Source of the DNA: Xanthomonas sacchari
Lineage (GTDB): Bacteria > Pseudomonadota > Gammaproteobacteria > Xanthomonadales > Xanthomonadaceae
Direction of reading: 5' to 3'
DNA length: 64,000 bases
NCBI RefSeq assembly: GCF_040529065.1
Contig: NZ_CP132343.1
Coordinates: forward strand, 4,154,001-4,218,000
Below are positions 38,050 through 47,076 of the stretch, piece after piece. The notes below the pieces were generated by a model. That model had not been told where the DNA came from. It did not search any database and saw nothing but the letters and a program-made list of their open reading frames with translations. Made by a program: the position numbers and the translations under genes. Numbering within the stretch: the stretch's first letter is position 1; every line of letters starts with the position of its first letter.

Positions 38050-39762
38050 ATGAACGGCGGCATCGACGAACGCCTGCAACTGCAGGCCGCAGTGCGGCGC
38101 GATCCGCAGGACTTCCTGGCCTGGGTAATGCTCGCCGACGCCGAACTCGGCGCCGGCGCGGTGGCGGCCGGCGAGCAGGCCGCGCTGCGCGCGCTGCAGT
38201 TGCGCCCCGATCATCCGGAGGCGCTGGCGCGCCTGGGCCGGGTGCGCTGGACCCAGGGCCGCCATGCCGAGGCCGCGCACGCGTTGCGCGAAGCGCTGCA
38301 GCAAGCTCCGCAGCACCCGGGCATCGCGGTGTGGCTGGGCCACGCGATGGAGGACAACGGCGAGGCCGAAGCCGCGGCGCAGGCCTACGCACATGCGCAC
38401 GCCCTGCTGCCGCAGGAGCCATCGATCGCCGCCTACCTGCTGAACTGGCGCCGCAAGCTGTGCGACTGGCGCGGGCTGGACGCGCTGTCGCAGCAGGTGC
38501 GCAGCGCGGTGCGGCAAGGACACCCGGCGATCGAACCGTTCGCCTTCCTCAACGAGGACGCGGGCGCGGACGAACAACTGCGCTGCGCGCGCAACCGCGC
38601 CCAGGCGCTGGCGCGCACCGTCGCGCCGCTGCCGGCCGCGCAGGTGCGCCGTGATGGCGCGTTGCGTATCGGCTTCCTGTCCAACGGCTTCGGCGCGCAT
38701 CCCACCGGGCTGTTGACCGTCGCCCTGTTCGAGCGCCTGCGTGCGCATGCCGACCTGCAGGTGCACCTGTTCGCGCTCAACGGCGACGACCGCAGCGCGC
38801 TGCGTGCACGCCTGCAGTCGGCCGCACACGCGTGGCACGAGGTCGTCGGGCAGCCGCATCGGCAGACCGCGCAACAGATCCGCGACGCCGGCATCGACCT
38901 GCTGTTCGATCTGCGCGGCTGGGGCGGCGGCGGCACGCCGGAAGTACTGGCGCTGCGTCCGGCACCGGTGCAATTGAACTGGCTGGCCTACCCCGGCACC
39001 TCCGGCGCGCCATGGATCGACTACGTGGTCGGCGACGCCTACGCGCTGCCGCCGGCGCTGGACGCGCACTACAGCGAGCGGGTGCTGCGGTTGCCGCGCG
39101 CGTTCCAGCCCTCCGACGACACCCGCGTCGTCGGCACCCCGCCCACGCGCCGCGATTGCGGCCTGCCCGAGCGCGGCACCGTGTTCTGCTGCTTCAACAA
39201 CAGCTACAAGCTCGGCCCGCGCAGCATGGCGCGGATGCTGGAGGTGCTGCGGCAGGTGCCCGACAGCGTGCTGTGGCTGCTGTCCGGCCCGGGCCAAGCC
39301 GATGACCGGCTACGTGCGGCCGCCGCGACGGCCGGCGTGGACCCGACACGCCTGCGCTTCATGCCCAAGCTGGCGCACCCGGACTATCTGGCGCGCTACC
39401 GGCACGCCGACCTGTTCCTGGACACGCATCCGTACAACGCCCACACCACCGCATCCGATGCCTTGTGGGCCGGCTGCCCGGTGTTGACCTGCCCCGGCAG
39501 CACCTTCGCCGCGCGCGTGGCCGGCAGCCTCAACCATCACCTCGGCCTGGACGAGATGAATGCCGCCGACGACGCGGCGTTCGTCGCCACCGCGGTGCGC
39601 CTGGGGCGCGATCCCGCGGCGCTGCAGGCATTGCGCGAACGATTGCACGCACGGCGCGCGGACAGCGGCCTGTTCGACATGCAGGGCTTTGCCGACGAGT
39701 TCGCCGCGCTGCTGCGCGACACCGCGGCCCGCCACGGTTGGCAAGGCGGAGCCTCGGCCTGA
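38050..39762 (+). CDS. OGT-family (GT41) TPR glycosyltransferase
   Basis: 570 residues. The N-terminal third (about residues 10-125) is TPR repeats (AGEQAALRALQLRPDHPEALARLG, AAHALREALQQAPQHPGIAVWLG). The rest is a GT41 catalytic region: His217 in SNGFGAHPTGL and Lys387 in NNSYKLGPRSM sit where the structurally studied Xanthomonas campestris OGT homologue has His218 and Lys388. The DTHPYNAHTTASDALWAGCPVLT donor-site motif is present. No signal peptide is seen, so it is probably cytosolic. Its target is unknown. Confidence 0.93.
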   Translation: MNGGIDERLQLQAAVRRDPQDFLAWVMLADAELGAGAVAAGEQAALRALQLRPDHPEALARLGRVRWTQGRHAEAAHALREALQQAPQHPGIAVWLGHAMEDNGEAEAAAQAYAHAHALLPQEPSIAAYLLNWRRKLCDWRGLDALSQQVRSAVRQGHPAIEPFAFLNEDAGADEQLRCARNRAQALARTVAPLPAAQVRRDGALRIGFLSNGFGAHPTGLLTVALFERLRAHADLQVHLFALNGDDRSALRARLQSAAHAWHEVVGQPHRQTAQQIRDAGIDLLFDLRGWGGGGTPEVLALRPAPVQLNWLAYPGTSGAPWIDYVVGDAYALPPALDAHYSERVLRLPRAFQPSDDTRVVGTPPTRRDCGLPERGTVFCCFNNSYKLGPRSMARMLEVLRQVPDSVLWLLSGPGQADDRLRAAAATAGVDPTRLRFMPKLAHPDYLARYRHADLFLDTHPYNAHTTASDALWAGCPVLTCPGSTFAARVAGSLNHHLGLDEMNAADDAAFVATAVRLGRDPAALQALRERLHARRADSGLFDMQGFADEFAALLRDTAARHGWQGGASA

Positions 39763-39914
39763 TCGATCGCTTGCGGATGCGCTGCACCGCCGATGGCCCC
39801 CTGACATCACATTCTTGAGCGCTTGGCGCGTGCAATGCCACGACACATCGCGCTGGCGGCGAGCGCAAGACGCAAGGTCTGAATGCCCACTTCCACTCGG
39901 ATCGGTCTCGCTGC

Positions 39915-39945
39915 TTGACCTCTAGTTAACTTGAGGTCCGACACT
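39915..39945 (+). promoter_or_regulatory. SoxR-type operator and MerR-class promoter
   Basis: -35 TTGACC (39915-39920) and -10 GACACT (39940-39945) are 19 bases apart, the over-long spacing used by MerR-family activators. Between them is a 22-base palindrome (39917-39938), GACCTCTAGTT / AACTTGAGGTC, with a single mismatched pair. Its core differs at one position from the SoxR site of E. coli soxS (CCTCAAGTT / AACTTGAGG). Transcription would start near 39952 and drive the gene at 39975. No soxR gene is in the window. Confidence 0.85.
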
Positions 39946-39974
39946 GCATGCACGCTCCCCGTGCAGATCCCGCG

Positions 39975-40604
39975 ATGTCGCTGTCGTCTCCCACTCCCCT
40001 GCCCCCTCCTCCCACACCCGCGCGCAGCATGCTGCTTGCCGAGGCCCCCATTCCTGACCGGACCGCACTGTTAGATTACGTGCGCGGCCTGTGCGACCAC
40101 CGCCTGCAGGCCCTGACCTGGATGGAATCGCTGGGCGATGCCCCCGACCTGCTGTACGCGCGCTGCTGCTACGACGCGGCCCCGGAACTGCATGGACTGC
40201 TGCATGCAAGCCTGCCGGCGCTGCGACGGACGCTGCGCCGCTACCAGCGCATCCGCAGCGGCGTGTCCGATCCGCGGCGACCAGCGTCCTGTGTGGTGGT
40301 CGCACGCGTGCCGATACGCGATGCCGCACAGGCGCAGGCTCGCGCCGATGCCGCCTTCGCCGCGCTGCAGGATGGCCCGCACGCGCTGCGCGGGTTGATC
40401 GCCGCGCATCTGTACCTGTCCGACGACGGCCGCACCCTGCTCGAGTGCACCGAGTGGCACAGCGCGGATGCGCAGCGTCGTGCACTGCAACGCGAACCCG
40501 AGCGCCTGCCGCTGGCCGCCGATCGCGCCGCGCGCGTCAGCCGCTTCCGGCCACGTGCCCTGGTCCTGCCAGGCATGGACCTAGCCCAGCGCAGCCGCGG
40601 CTGA
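39975..40604 (+). CDS. Antibiotic-biosynthesis-monooxygenase-like protein under SoxR-type promoter
   Basis: 209 residues as drawn. An ATG at 39948 is open but lies upstream of the predicted transcription start, so the next one is used; a third ATG at 40029 is possible. The protein looks like two ABM (dimeric alpha-beta barrel) halves: LDYVRGLCDHRLQALTWMES with LLYARCCYD, then SCVVVARVPIRD, LRGLIAAHLYLSDDGRTLLE and CTEWHSADAQRRALQ. ABM proteins oxidise quinone-like or aromatic molecules without cofactors, or degrade haem. The Pro-rich N-terminus (PTPLPPPPTPA) is probably disordered. A role in handling redox-cycling compounds is inferred from the promoter. Confidence 0.75.
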   Translation: MSLSSPTPLPPPPTPARSMLLAEAPIPDRTALLDYVRGLCDHRLQALTWMESLGDAPDLLYARCCYDAAPELHGLLHASLPALRRTLRRYQRIRSGVSDPRRPASCVVVARVPIRDAAQAQARADAAFAALQDGPHALRGLIAAHLYLSDDGRTLLECTEWHSADAQRRALQREPERLPLAADRAARVSRFRPRALVLPGMDLAQRSRG

Positions 40605-40658
40605 AGCGCCGGCGCAGGCAGGCTGTACGCCGGCCGGGCGAGCGGCTAGGCTGCCGGC

Positions 40659-41177
40659 ATGAGCGCCAACACCGACTTCATCGCCTTGAACCTGTGCGTG
40701 CTGACTGTCTCGGACACGCGCACCCTTGAGCAGGACAGCTCGGGCGACTACCTGGTCGCCGCCCTCCAGGGCGTCGGTCATCGTCTGCATGCGCGGGCGC
40801 TGTTGCCGGACGATCGCTACCGGATGCGCGCCACGGTTTCGGCCTGGATCGCCGACCCCGATGTGGACGGCATCCTGGTCACCGGCGGCACCGGCTTCAC
40901 CGGCCGCGATTCCACGCCCGAGGCGCTGCTGCCACTGCTGGACAAGGAGATGCCGGGATTCGGCGAGCTGTTCCGTGCGATCAGCGTCGAGGAGATCGGC
41001 ACCTCCTCGCTGCAGTCGCGCGCCTTCGCCGGCATGGCCAACGCCACCTTCCTGTTCTGCCTGCCCGGCTCCACCTCGGCCTGCCGCACCGCCTGGGAGC
41101 GGATCATCGCCGCGCAACTGGATGCCCGCACCCGTCCCTGCAACCTGGCCACGCTGCGCCCGCGGCTGAAGGAATGA
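40659..41177 (+). CDS. moaB: Molybdenum cofactor biosynthesis protein B
   Basis: 172 residues. It belongs to the MoaB/MogA/MoeA fold that adenylylates molybdopterin. The signature [18 protein letters not shown] is near the N-terminus and [20 protein letters not shown] near residues 68-87; [16 protein letters not shown] lies towards the C-terminus. No other Mo-cofactor gene is adjacent. In E. coli MoaB is dispensable beside MogA; which role this copy takes is open. Confidence 0.95.
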   Translation: MSANTDFIALNLCVLTVSDTRTLEQDSSGDYLVAALQGVGHRLHARALLPDDRYRMRATVSAWIADPDVDGILVTGGTGFTGRDSTPEALLPLLDKEMPGFGELFRAISVEEIGTSSLQSRAFAGMANATFLFCLPGSTSACRTAWERIIAAQLDARTRPCNLATLRPRLKE

Positions 41178-41190
41178 CCTGGACTCCCGC

Positions 41191-41535
41191 ATGCCCCTGG
41201 ACACCACGTTGCGCCTGCTGGCCAAGGCCAGCGGCATGAGCGCCGCGGACATCGCCGCGGCCATCCCCCGCGCCGGCGCGGCCACGGTCAAGGCCTGGAT
41301 GGCCGGTGAGAAGCTGCCCGGACGCGCCCAGCTCACCGCGCTGGCGCGCACCTTCGGCGTCCCCGCCGGTGCCCTGCTCGGCGAACTGGCCAGCCAACTG
41401 GACCCGGCGCGCACCCGCGGCGAACACGATCTGCTGCAGGCCTACCGCGCCCTCGACGCCCGCCAGCAGGGCGCGCTGCTGGAAGTGGCGCGCAGCATGG
41501 CCGGCACCGGTACCCGCAAGCGGAGCAGCAAATGA
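41191..41535 (+). CDS. Small XRE-family DNA-binding protein
   Basis: 114 residues. A helix-turn-helix can be read in residues about 5-60 ([20 protein letters not shown], then [20 protein letters not shown], then [15 protein letters not shown]). The C-terminal part holds a helix ([20 protein letters not shown]) and a basic tail. Its stop overlaps the start of the PPK2 gene as ATGA, so the two are coupled and it may regulate that operon. Targets are unknown. Confidence 0.85.
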   Translation: MPLDTTLRLLAKASGMSAADIAAAIPRAGAATVKAWMAGEKLPGRAQLTALARTFGVPAGALLGELASQLDPARTRGEHDLLQAYRALDARQQGALLEVARSMAGTGTRKRSSK

Positions 41536-42320
41536 GTCACCTCAAGCGCAAGCAGTACAAGGCCCTGATGCAACCGCTGCAGCTGGAACTGACCGCGATG
41601 GCGCAGGCGGTGCAGCACAGCGGCGAGCGCGTGCTGGTGCTGTTCGAAGGCCGCGACACCGCCGGCAAGGGCGGCGCGATCCAGGCCATCGCCGAACACC
41701 TGAATCCGCGCCAGTGCCGCGTCGTCGCCCTGCCCAAGCCGACCGACCGCGAAGCCACGCAGTGGTATTTCCAGCGCCATATCGCACACCTGCCGGCCGC
41801 CGGCGAGATCGTGCTGATGGACCGCAGCTGGTACAACCGTGCCGGCGTGGAACGGGTCATGGGCTACTGCAGCGACGCCGAATACCACGCCTTCCTGCGC
41901 CAGACGCCGATGTTCGAGCGGCTGCTGGTGGACGACGGCATCCGCCTGTTCAAGTACTGGCTGTGCGTGGACCAGGCGCAGCAGGAAAAGCGGTTCGCCG
42001 AGCGCCTGCACGACCCGCTGAAGGGCTGGAAGCTGTCGCCGGTGGACCTGAAATCGCGCAGCCAGTACGCCGACTACACCCGCGCGCGCGAGGCGATGCT
42101 GGAAGCCACCCACCGCGACTACGCGCCGTGGACCCTGGTCGACTTCAACGACCAGAAACGCGGCCGCCTGACCCTGATCCGGCACCTGCTCGACCAGTTG
42201 CCGGAAACCCGCCTGCACGAACCGGACCTGGACCTGCCGCCGCTGAAGCACAAGCTGCACAAGGAGAAGTTCGGATTGCTGCAGCCGATTCCGTCGTATG
42301 ACGTCGGGAATGGGGATTAG
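41532..42320 (+). CDS. ppk2: Polyphosphate kinase 2 (PPK2, class I)
   Basis: 262 residues, one PPK2 domain. Walker A is FEGRDTAGKGGAI (about residues 38-50) and Walker B-like VLMDRSWYNRAGVE is near residue 98; the lid region is RLHDPLKGWKLSPVDLKSR. Class I PPK2 enzymes use polyphosphate to phosphorylate nucleoside diphosphates, often GDP. The last five residues (VGNGD) and the stop codon are read from a GGGATT-type repeat, so the C-terminus has been set by the repeat. Confidence 0.95.
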   Translation: MSHLKRKQYKALMQPLQLELTAMAQAVQHSGERVLVLFEGRDTAGKGGAIQAIAEHLNPRQCRVVALPKPTDREATQWYFQRHIAHLPAAGEIVLMDRSWYNRAGVERVMGYCSDAEYHAFLRQTPMFERLLVDDGIRLFKYWLCVDQAQQEKRFAERLHDPLKGWKLSPVDLKSRSQYADYTRAREAMLEATHRDYAPWTLVDFNDQKRGRLTLIRHLLDQLPETRLHEPDLDLPPLKHKLHKEKFGLLQPIPSYDVGNGD

Positions 42321-42335
42321 GGCGTCGGGATTGGG
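42304..42335. repeat. GGGATT-type half-element at the PPK2 3' end
   Basis: Contains GTCGGGAATGGGGATTAGGG and GTCGGGATTGGG. It supplies the final codons and TAG stop of the PPK2 gene. Its inverted partner may be the fragment at 42718-42742, 400 bases away, with REP palindromes between them. Confidence 0.7.
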
Positions 42336-42406
42336 TGAAGCGTGCGTGCGGTCGTCGTGTGATCGCACGTTGTGGGCGCGCGCGGTTAGCCGCTTCGGGG
42401 AAACGG

Positions 42407-42429
42407 GTCGCGGCTGAAGCCGCTCCTAC
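42407..42429 (-). repeat. REP palindrome
   Basis: Read on the minus strand: GTAGGAGCGGC then TTCAGCCGCGAC. It is an imperfect palindrome headed by GTAG, the design of REPs mobilised by RAYT transposases in Stenotrophomonas and relatives. Confidence 0.9.
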
Positions 42430-42472
42430 GCTGGATCGCGGCTCAGCGAATGCAAAGCGGGTCCTGCCTCCG

Positions 42473-42495
42473 GTAGGAGCGGCTTCAGCCGCGAC
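42473..42495 (+). repeat. REP palindrome
   Basis: Plus-strand copy of the same 23-base unit (GTAGGAGCGGC, TTCAGCCGCGAC), 43 bases from an inverted copy, so the two form a BIME-like pair. Confidence 0.9.
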
Positions 42496-42529
42496 GGGCG
42501 AAGCCGTCCAAGCCTCTCATCGCAAAGGC

Positions 42530-42552
42530 GTCGGGACTGAAGTCCCTCCCAC
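42530..42552 (-). repeat. REP palindrome, variant type
   Basis: On the minus strand GTGGGAGGGAC then TTCAGTCCCGAC. This is the second sequence class of the REP family in the window, with the GGAC/GTCC stem replacing GCGGC/GCCGC; it is also found at 63032 and 63179. Confidence 0.85.
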
Positions 42553-42630
42553 AAGGAAAGCTCTGCGCTTCCGACACATCGGAGGGCGGTGCGGGCGCAC
42601 CCGCAGCGCCAGCACGGGTCGGCTTTCCGA

Positions 42631-42653
42631 GTCGCGGCTGAAGCCGCTCCTAC
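42631..42653 (-). repeat. REP palindrome
   Basis: Minus-strand copy of the GTAGGAGCGGC/TTCAGCCGCGAC unit, the fourth palindrome in this spacer. Confidence 0.9.
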
Positions 42654-42717
42654 GGCGGCCCCGCGGCCAGCGGCGGTCGGAGGGCGACACCATGCGCACG
42701 CACGGAAGCGCGCATCC

Positions 42718-42742
42718 CAAATCCCGAATGCCCAATCCCGGG
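42718..42742. repeat. GGGATT-type fragment
   Basis: Carries AAATCCCGAATGCCC and AATCCCGGG, the right-hand end type of the family. Confidence 0.7.
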
Positions 42743-42774
42743 CGGCGGCCGCGCCACCCAGGCCACCGACACCC

Positions 42775-43412
42775 TCAGCCCGCCGCCTTCCCCTTGCCCT
42801 GCCCTGGCGCCGGGCCACCGGCGGCGGCGATCGCGCCTTCGATGTCCTTGGCGGTGACCGGCCCCAGGAACTGCTTGGCGAGCTTGCCGTCGGGCGCGAT
42901 CAGGTAGGTCATCGGCAGGCCTCGCGGGGTGGCGAAGTCGGCCGGCGGCGCATAGGTGTCGACGATGACGATCGGATAGGCGACCGGATGCTGCTTCAGG
43001 AACGCCTGCATCTCCGCCGGCTCGATGTCCTCGTAGGCCAGGCCCACCACCTCGATGTTGTCGCGCATCACGTGCAGCGCCGACAGCTCCGGCATCTCCT
43101 TCAGGCACGGCGCGCACCAGGTCGCCCAGAAATTCACCACCACCCACTGCCCGCGGTGCGCGGCCAGGTCGTACTCGCGGCCGTCCACCGCCTTCATCTT
43201 CAGGGTCGGCTCGGGGCGGGTCTCCTGCACCACCGACGGTCCGGCCGCCGGTGCGGCGGGCGCCTCCGGCGTTGCCGGGGCGGACGGTGCGTTCGGCGCG
43301 GTGGACGGCGCGGTGGTCGCAGCGCCGTCGGCCGGCTTGGGCGTGGGCTGGCGGTCGCACCCGGCCAGCAGGGCGGCGGCGGCGAACAGCGGGAACAACA
43401 GGCGCATGACGG

Positions 43413-43416
<4 letters not shown>
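42775..43416 (-). CDS. TlpA-like thioredoxin-fold lipoprotein
   Basis: 213 residues. A lipoprotein signal (MTVMRLLFPLFAAAALLAGC, Cys at residue 20) is followed by a 45-residue Pro/Ala/Thr linker. The thioredoxin domain has WCAPC (Cys101 and Cys104) in VVNFWATWCAPCLKEMPEL and the cis-Pro loop ATPRGLPMTYLIAPDGK. It should act in the periplasm, reducing disulfides, for example in cytochrome c or metal-centre maturation; the partner is unknown. The ATG overlaps the stop of the upstream yihY gene as ATGA. A second ATG three codons on (MRLLFPL) is also possible. Confidence 0.92.
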
Positions 43417-45713
<2,297 letters not shown>

Positions 45714-45792
45714 GCGGCCGCCCCGCCGCGCCCGGTATCATGGACGGCCTGCGCGGCCACCGCCGCGTCCCGACACGCTTCTAGGAACGGCA

Positions 45793-46278
45793 ATGGAAGA
45801 ACTCCTGATCGTCACCACCGGCGGCACGATCGACAAGATCTACTTCGACGACAAGTCCGACTACCAGATCGGCGACCCGCAGATCGGCCAGATCCTCAAG
45901 GAACTGGGCGTGACCTTCCGCTTCACCGTCATCCCGATCATCCGCAAGGATTCGCTGCACATCACCGACGACGACCGCGAACTGATCCGCGCCACCATCG
46001 CCGCGCAGTCGGCGCGGCATGTGCTGATCACCCACGGCACCGACTCGATGGTGCAGACCGGCAAGGTGCTGCAGGCGATCGAGGGCAAGACCATCGTGAT
46101 GACCGGCGCGCTGAACCCGGCGCGCTTCCGCGGCTCCGACGCCGAGTTCAACATCGGCTGCGCGGTCGGCGCGGTGCAGTCGCTGCCGGCCGGCGTCTAC
46201 ATCGCCATGAACGGGCGCATCTGGGATCCGCAGAAGGTGCGCAAGAACGTGGCGGCGAATCGTTTCGAAGCCGCCTGA
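45793..46278 (+). CDS. Asparaginase-domain protein, N-terminal domain only
   Basis: 161 residues, about half an L-asparaginase. The N-terminal motif VTTGGTIDK supplies the catalytic Thr12, and LITHGTDSM (Thr83, Asp84) supplies the second Thr/Asp pair. VMTGALNPARF is the segment that normally carries a Lys nearby. The C-terminal domain that completes the active site across the dimer is absent, and no remnant follows before ybaK 9 bases on. Similar short proteins are annotated in relatives, so it is probably a real stable form and not a fresh truncation. Activity is uncertain. Confidence 0.85.
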   Translation: MEELLIVTTGGTIDKIYFDDKSDYQIGDPQIGQILKELGVTFRFTVIPIIRKDSLHITDDDRELIRATIAAQSARHVLITHGTDSMVQTGKVLQAIEGKTIVMTGALNPARFRGSDAEFNIGCAVGAVQSLPAGVYIAMNGRIWDPQKVRKNVAANRFEAA

Positions 46279-46287
46279 GCGACCGCG

Positions 46288-46761
46288 ATGTCCAAGGCCA
46301 CGCGCGCGACCAAGGCGCTGGATGCGGCCGGCATCGCCTACCGGCTGCATCCCTACGACTACGAAGCCGAAGCCGGCGCCAAGGGCCTGCAGGCCGCGCA
46401 GGCGCTGAGCCTGCCGCCGGAGCGGGTGCTGAAGAGCCTGATGGCCTGGGTCGATACGCGCGCGGTCTGCGTGGTGGTCCCGTCCGACCGCCGCGTGCAG
46501 TTGAAGAAACTGGCCGCCGCCGCGGGCGGCAAGGCGGCGCGGATGATGGAGGCCGCCGAAGCCGAGCGCCGCACCGGCTACAAGGTCGGCGGCATCAGTC
46601 CGCTGGGCCAGCAGCGACCGGCGCCGGTGCTGATCGAGCAATCGGCATTGGGTGCGGGCAGCGTGTGGTTCAACGCCGGGCAACGCGGCCTGCTGCTGGA
46701 GATGGACGCCGCGCAGGTACTCAACGCGCTGCAGGCGCGTGCCTGTGATCTGTGCGAGTGA
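46288..46761 (+). CDS. ybaK: Cys-tRNA(Pro)/Cys-tRNA(Cys) deacylase YbaK
   Basis: 157 residues. A trans-editing domain that removes Cys from tRNA-Pro. The essential Lys lies in DRRVQLKKLAAAAGGKAARM (about residues 68-87). The family loop TGYKVGGISPLGQQRPAPV and the closing SVWFNAGQRGLLLEM are intact. It lies 9 bases after the asparaginase-like gene. Confidence 0.95.
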   Translation: MSKATRATKALDAAGIAYRLHPYDYEAEAGAKGLQAAQALSLPPERVLKSLMAWVDTRAVCVVVPSDRRVQLKKLAAAAGGKAARMMEAAEAERRTGYKVGGISPLGQQRPAPVLIEQSALGAGSVWFNAGQRGLLLEMDAAQVLNALQARACDLCE

Positions 46762-47076
46762 TGGCAGCGTCGGCGCGGGTGGCATGACCTTGCCCATCGC
46801 CGTGCCGGACGGCGCCTGCGCCGTGGCATTGGCGGGTACCCGGATCCACGCGGTCGTGCCGGCGAGCGGATCCACACCACGACCGTAGCGATGGGCGGCA
46901 GGACGTAGCGCCATGCCGCGCCATGCGACAGCGCGCGCCGTTCACCCATAAAAAAGCCCCGCGCCGAAGCGCGGGGCGACCGAGAGTGGCAGCATCGGCA
47001 TCATCCTGGCCGACCACTGCGATCCGGCACCGGGAGGTGCGCGGCGGCCGTCAAGCGACCGCCGCGACGGAGTGCC
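46762..47076. other. Spacer between convergent ybaK and protease genes
   Basis: 315 bases between convergent genes. Apart from the terminator at 46949-46977 I see no gene, promoter or repeat element. Confidence 0.6.
46949..46977 (-). terminator. Rho-independent terminator of the protease gene
   Basis: GCCCCGCGC (46956-46964) and GCGCGGGGC (46969-46977) form a perfect 9-bp stem with a 4-base loop. On the minus strand the stem is followed by TTTTTTA. It lies 100 bases after the protease stop. The stem could also help end ybaK transcription from the other side, but without a U-run. Confidence 0.85.

Larger units (their letters stand above)
42321..42774. other. Repeat-rich spacer between convergent PPK2 and tlpA-like genes
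   Basis: 454 bases without a gene, between convergent genes. It holds two GGGATT-type fragments (42304-42335 and 42718-42742) and four REP palindromes. The hairpins may protect or terminate transcripts arriving from both sides. I see no other element in the rest of the spacer. Confidence 0.8.

Noticed and set aside
39948-39974. Upstream ATG for the ABM-like gene
   Set aside because: It would lie before the transcription start predicted from the SoxR-type promoter, so it would not be in the mRNA.
41191-41535. XRE protein as an antitoxin of a toxin-antitoxin pair
   Set aside because: The coupled partner is a full-length PPK2 enzyme, not a small toxin, and the upstream neighbour is moaB.
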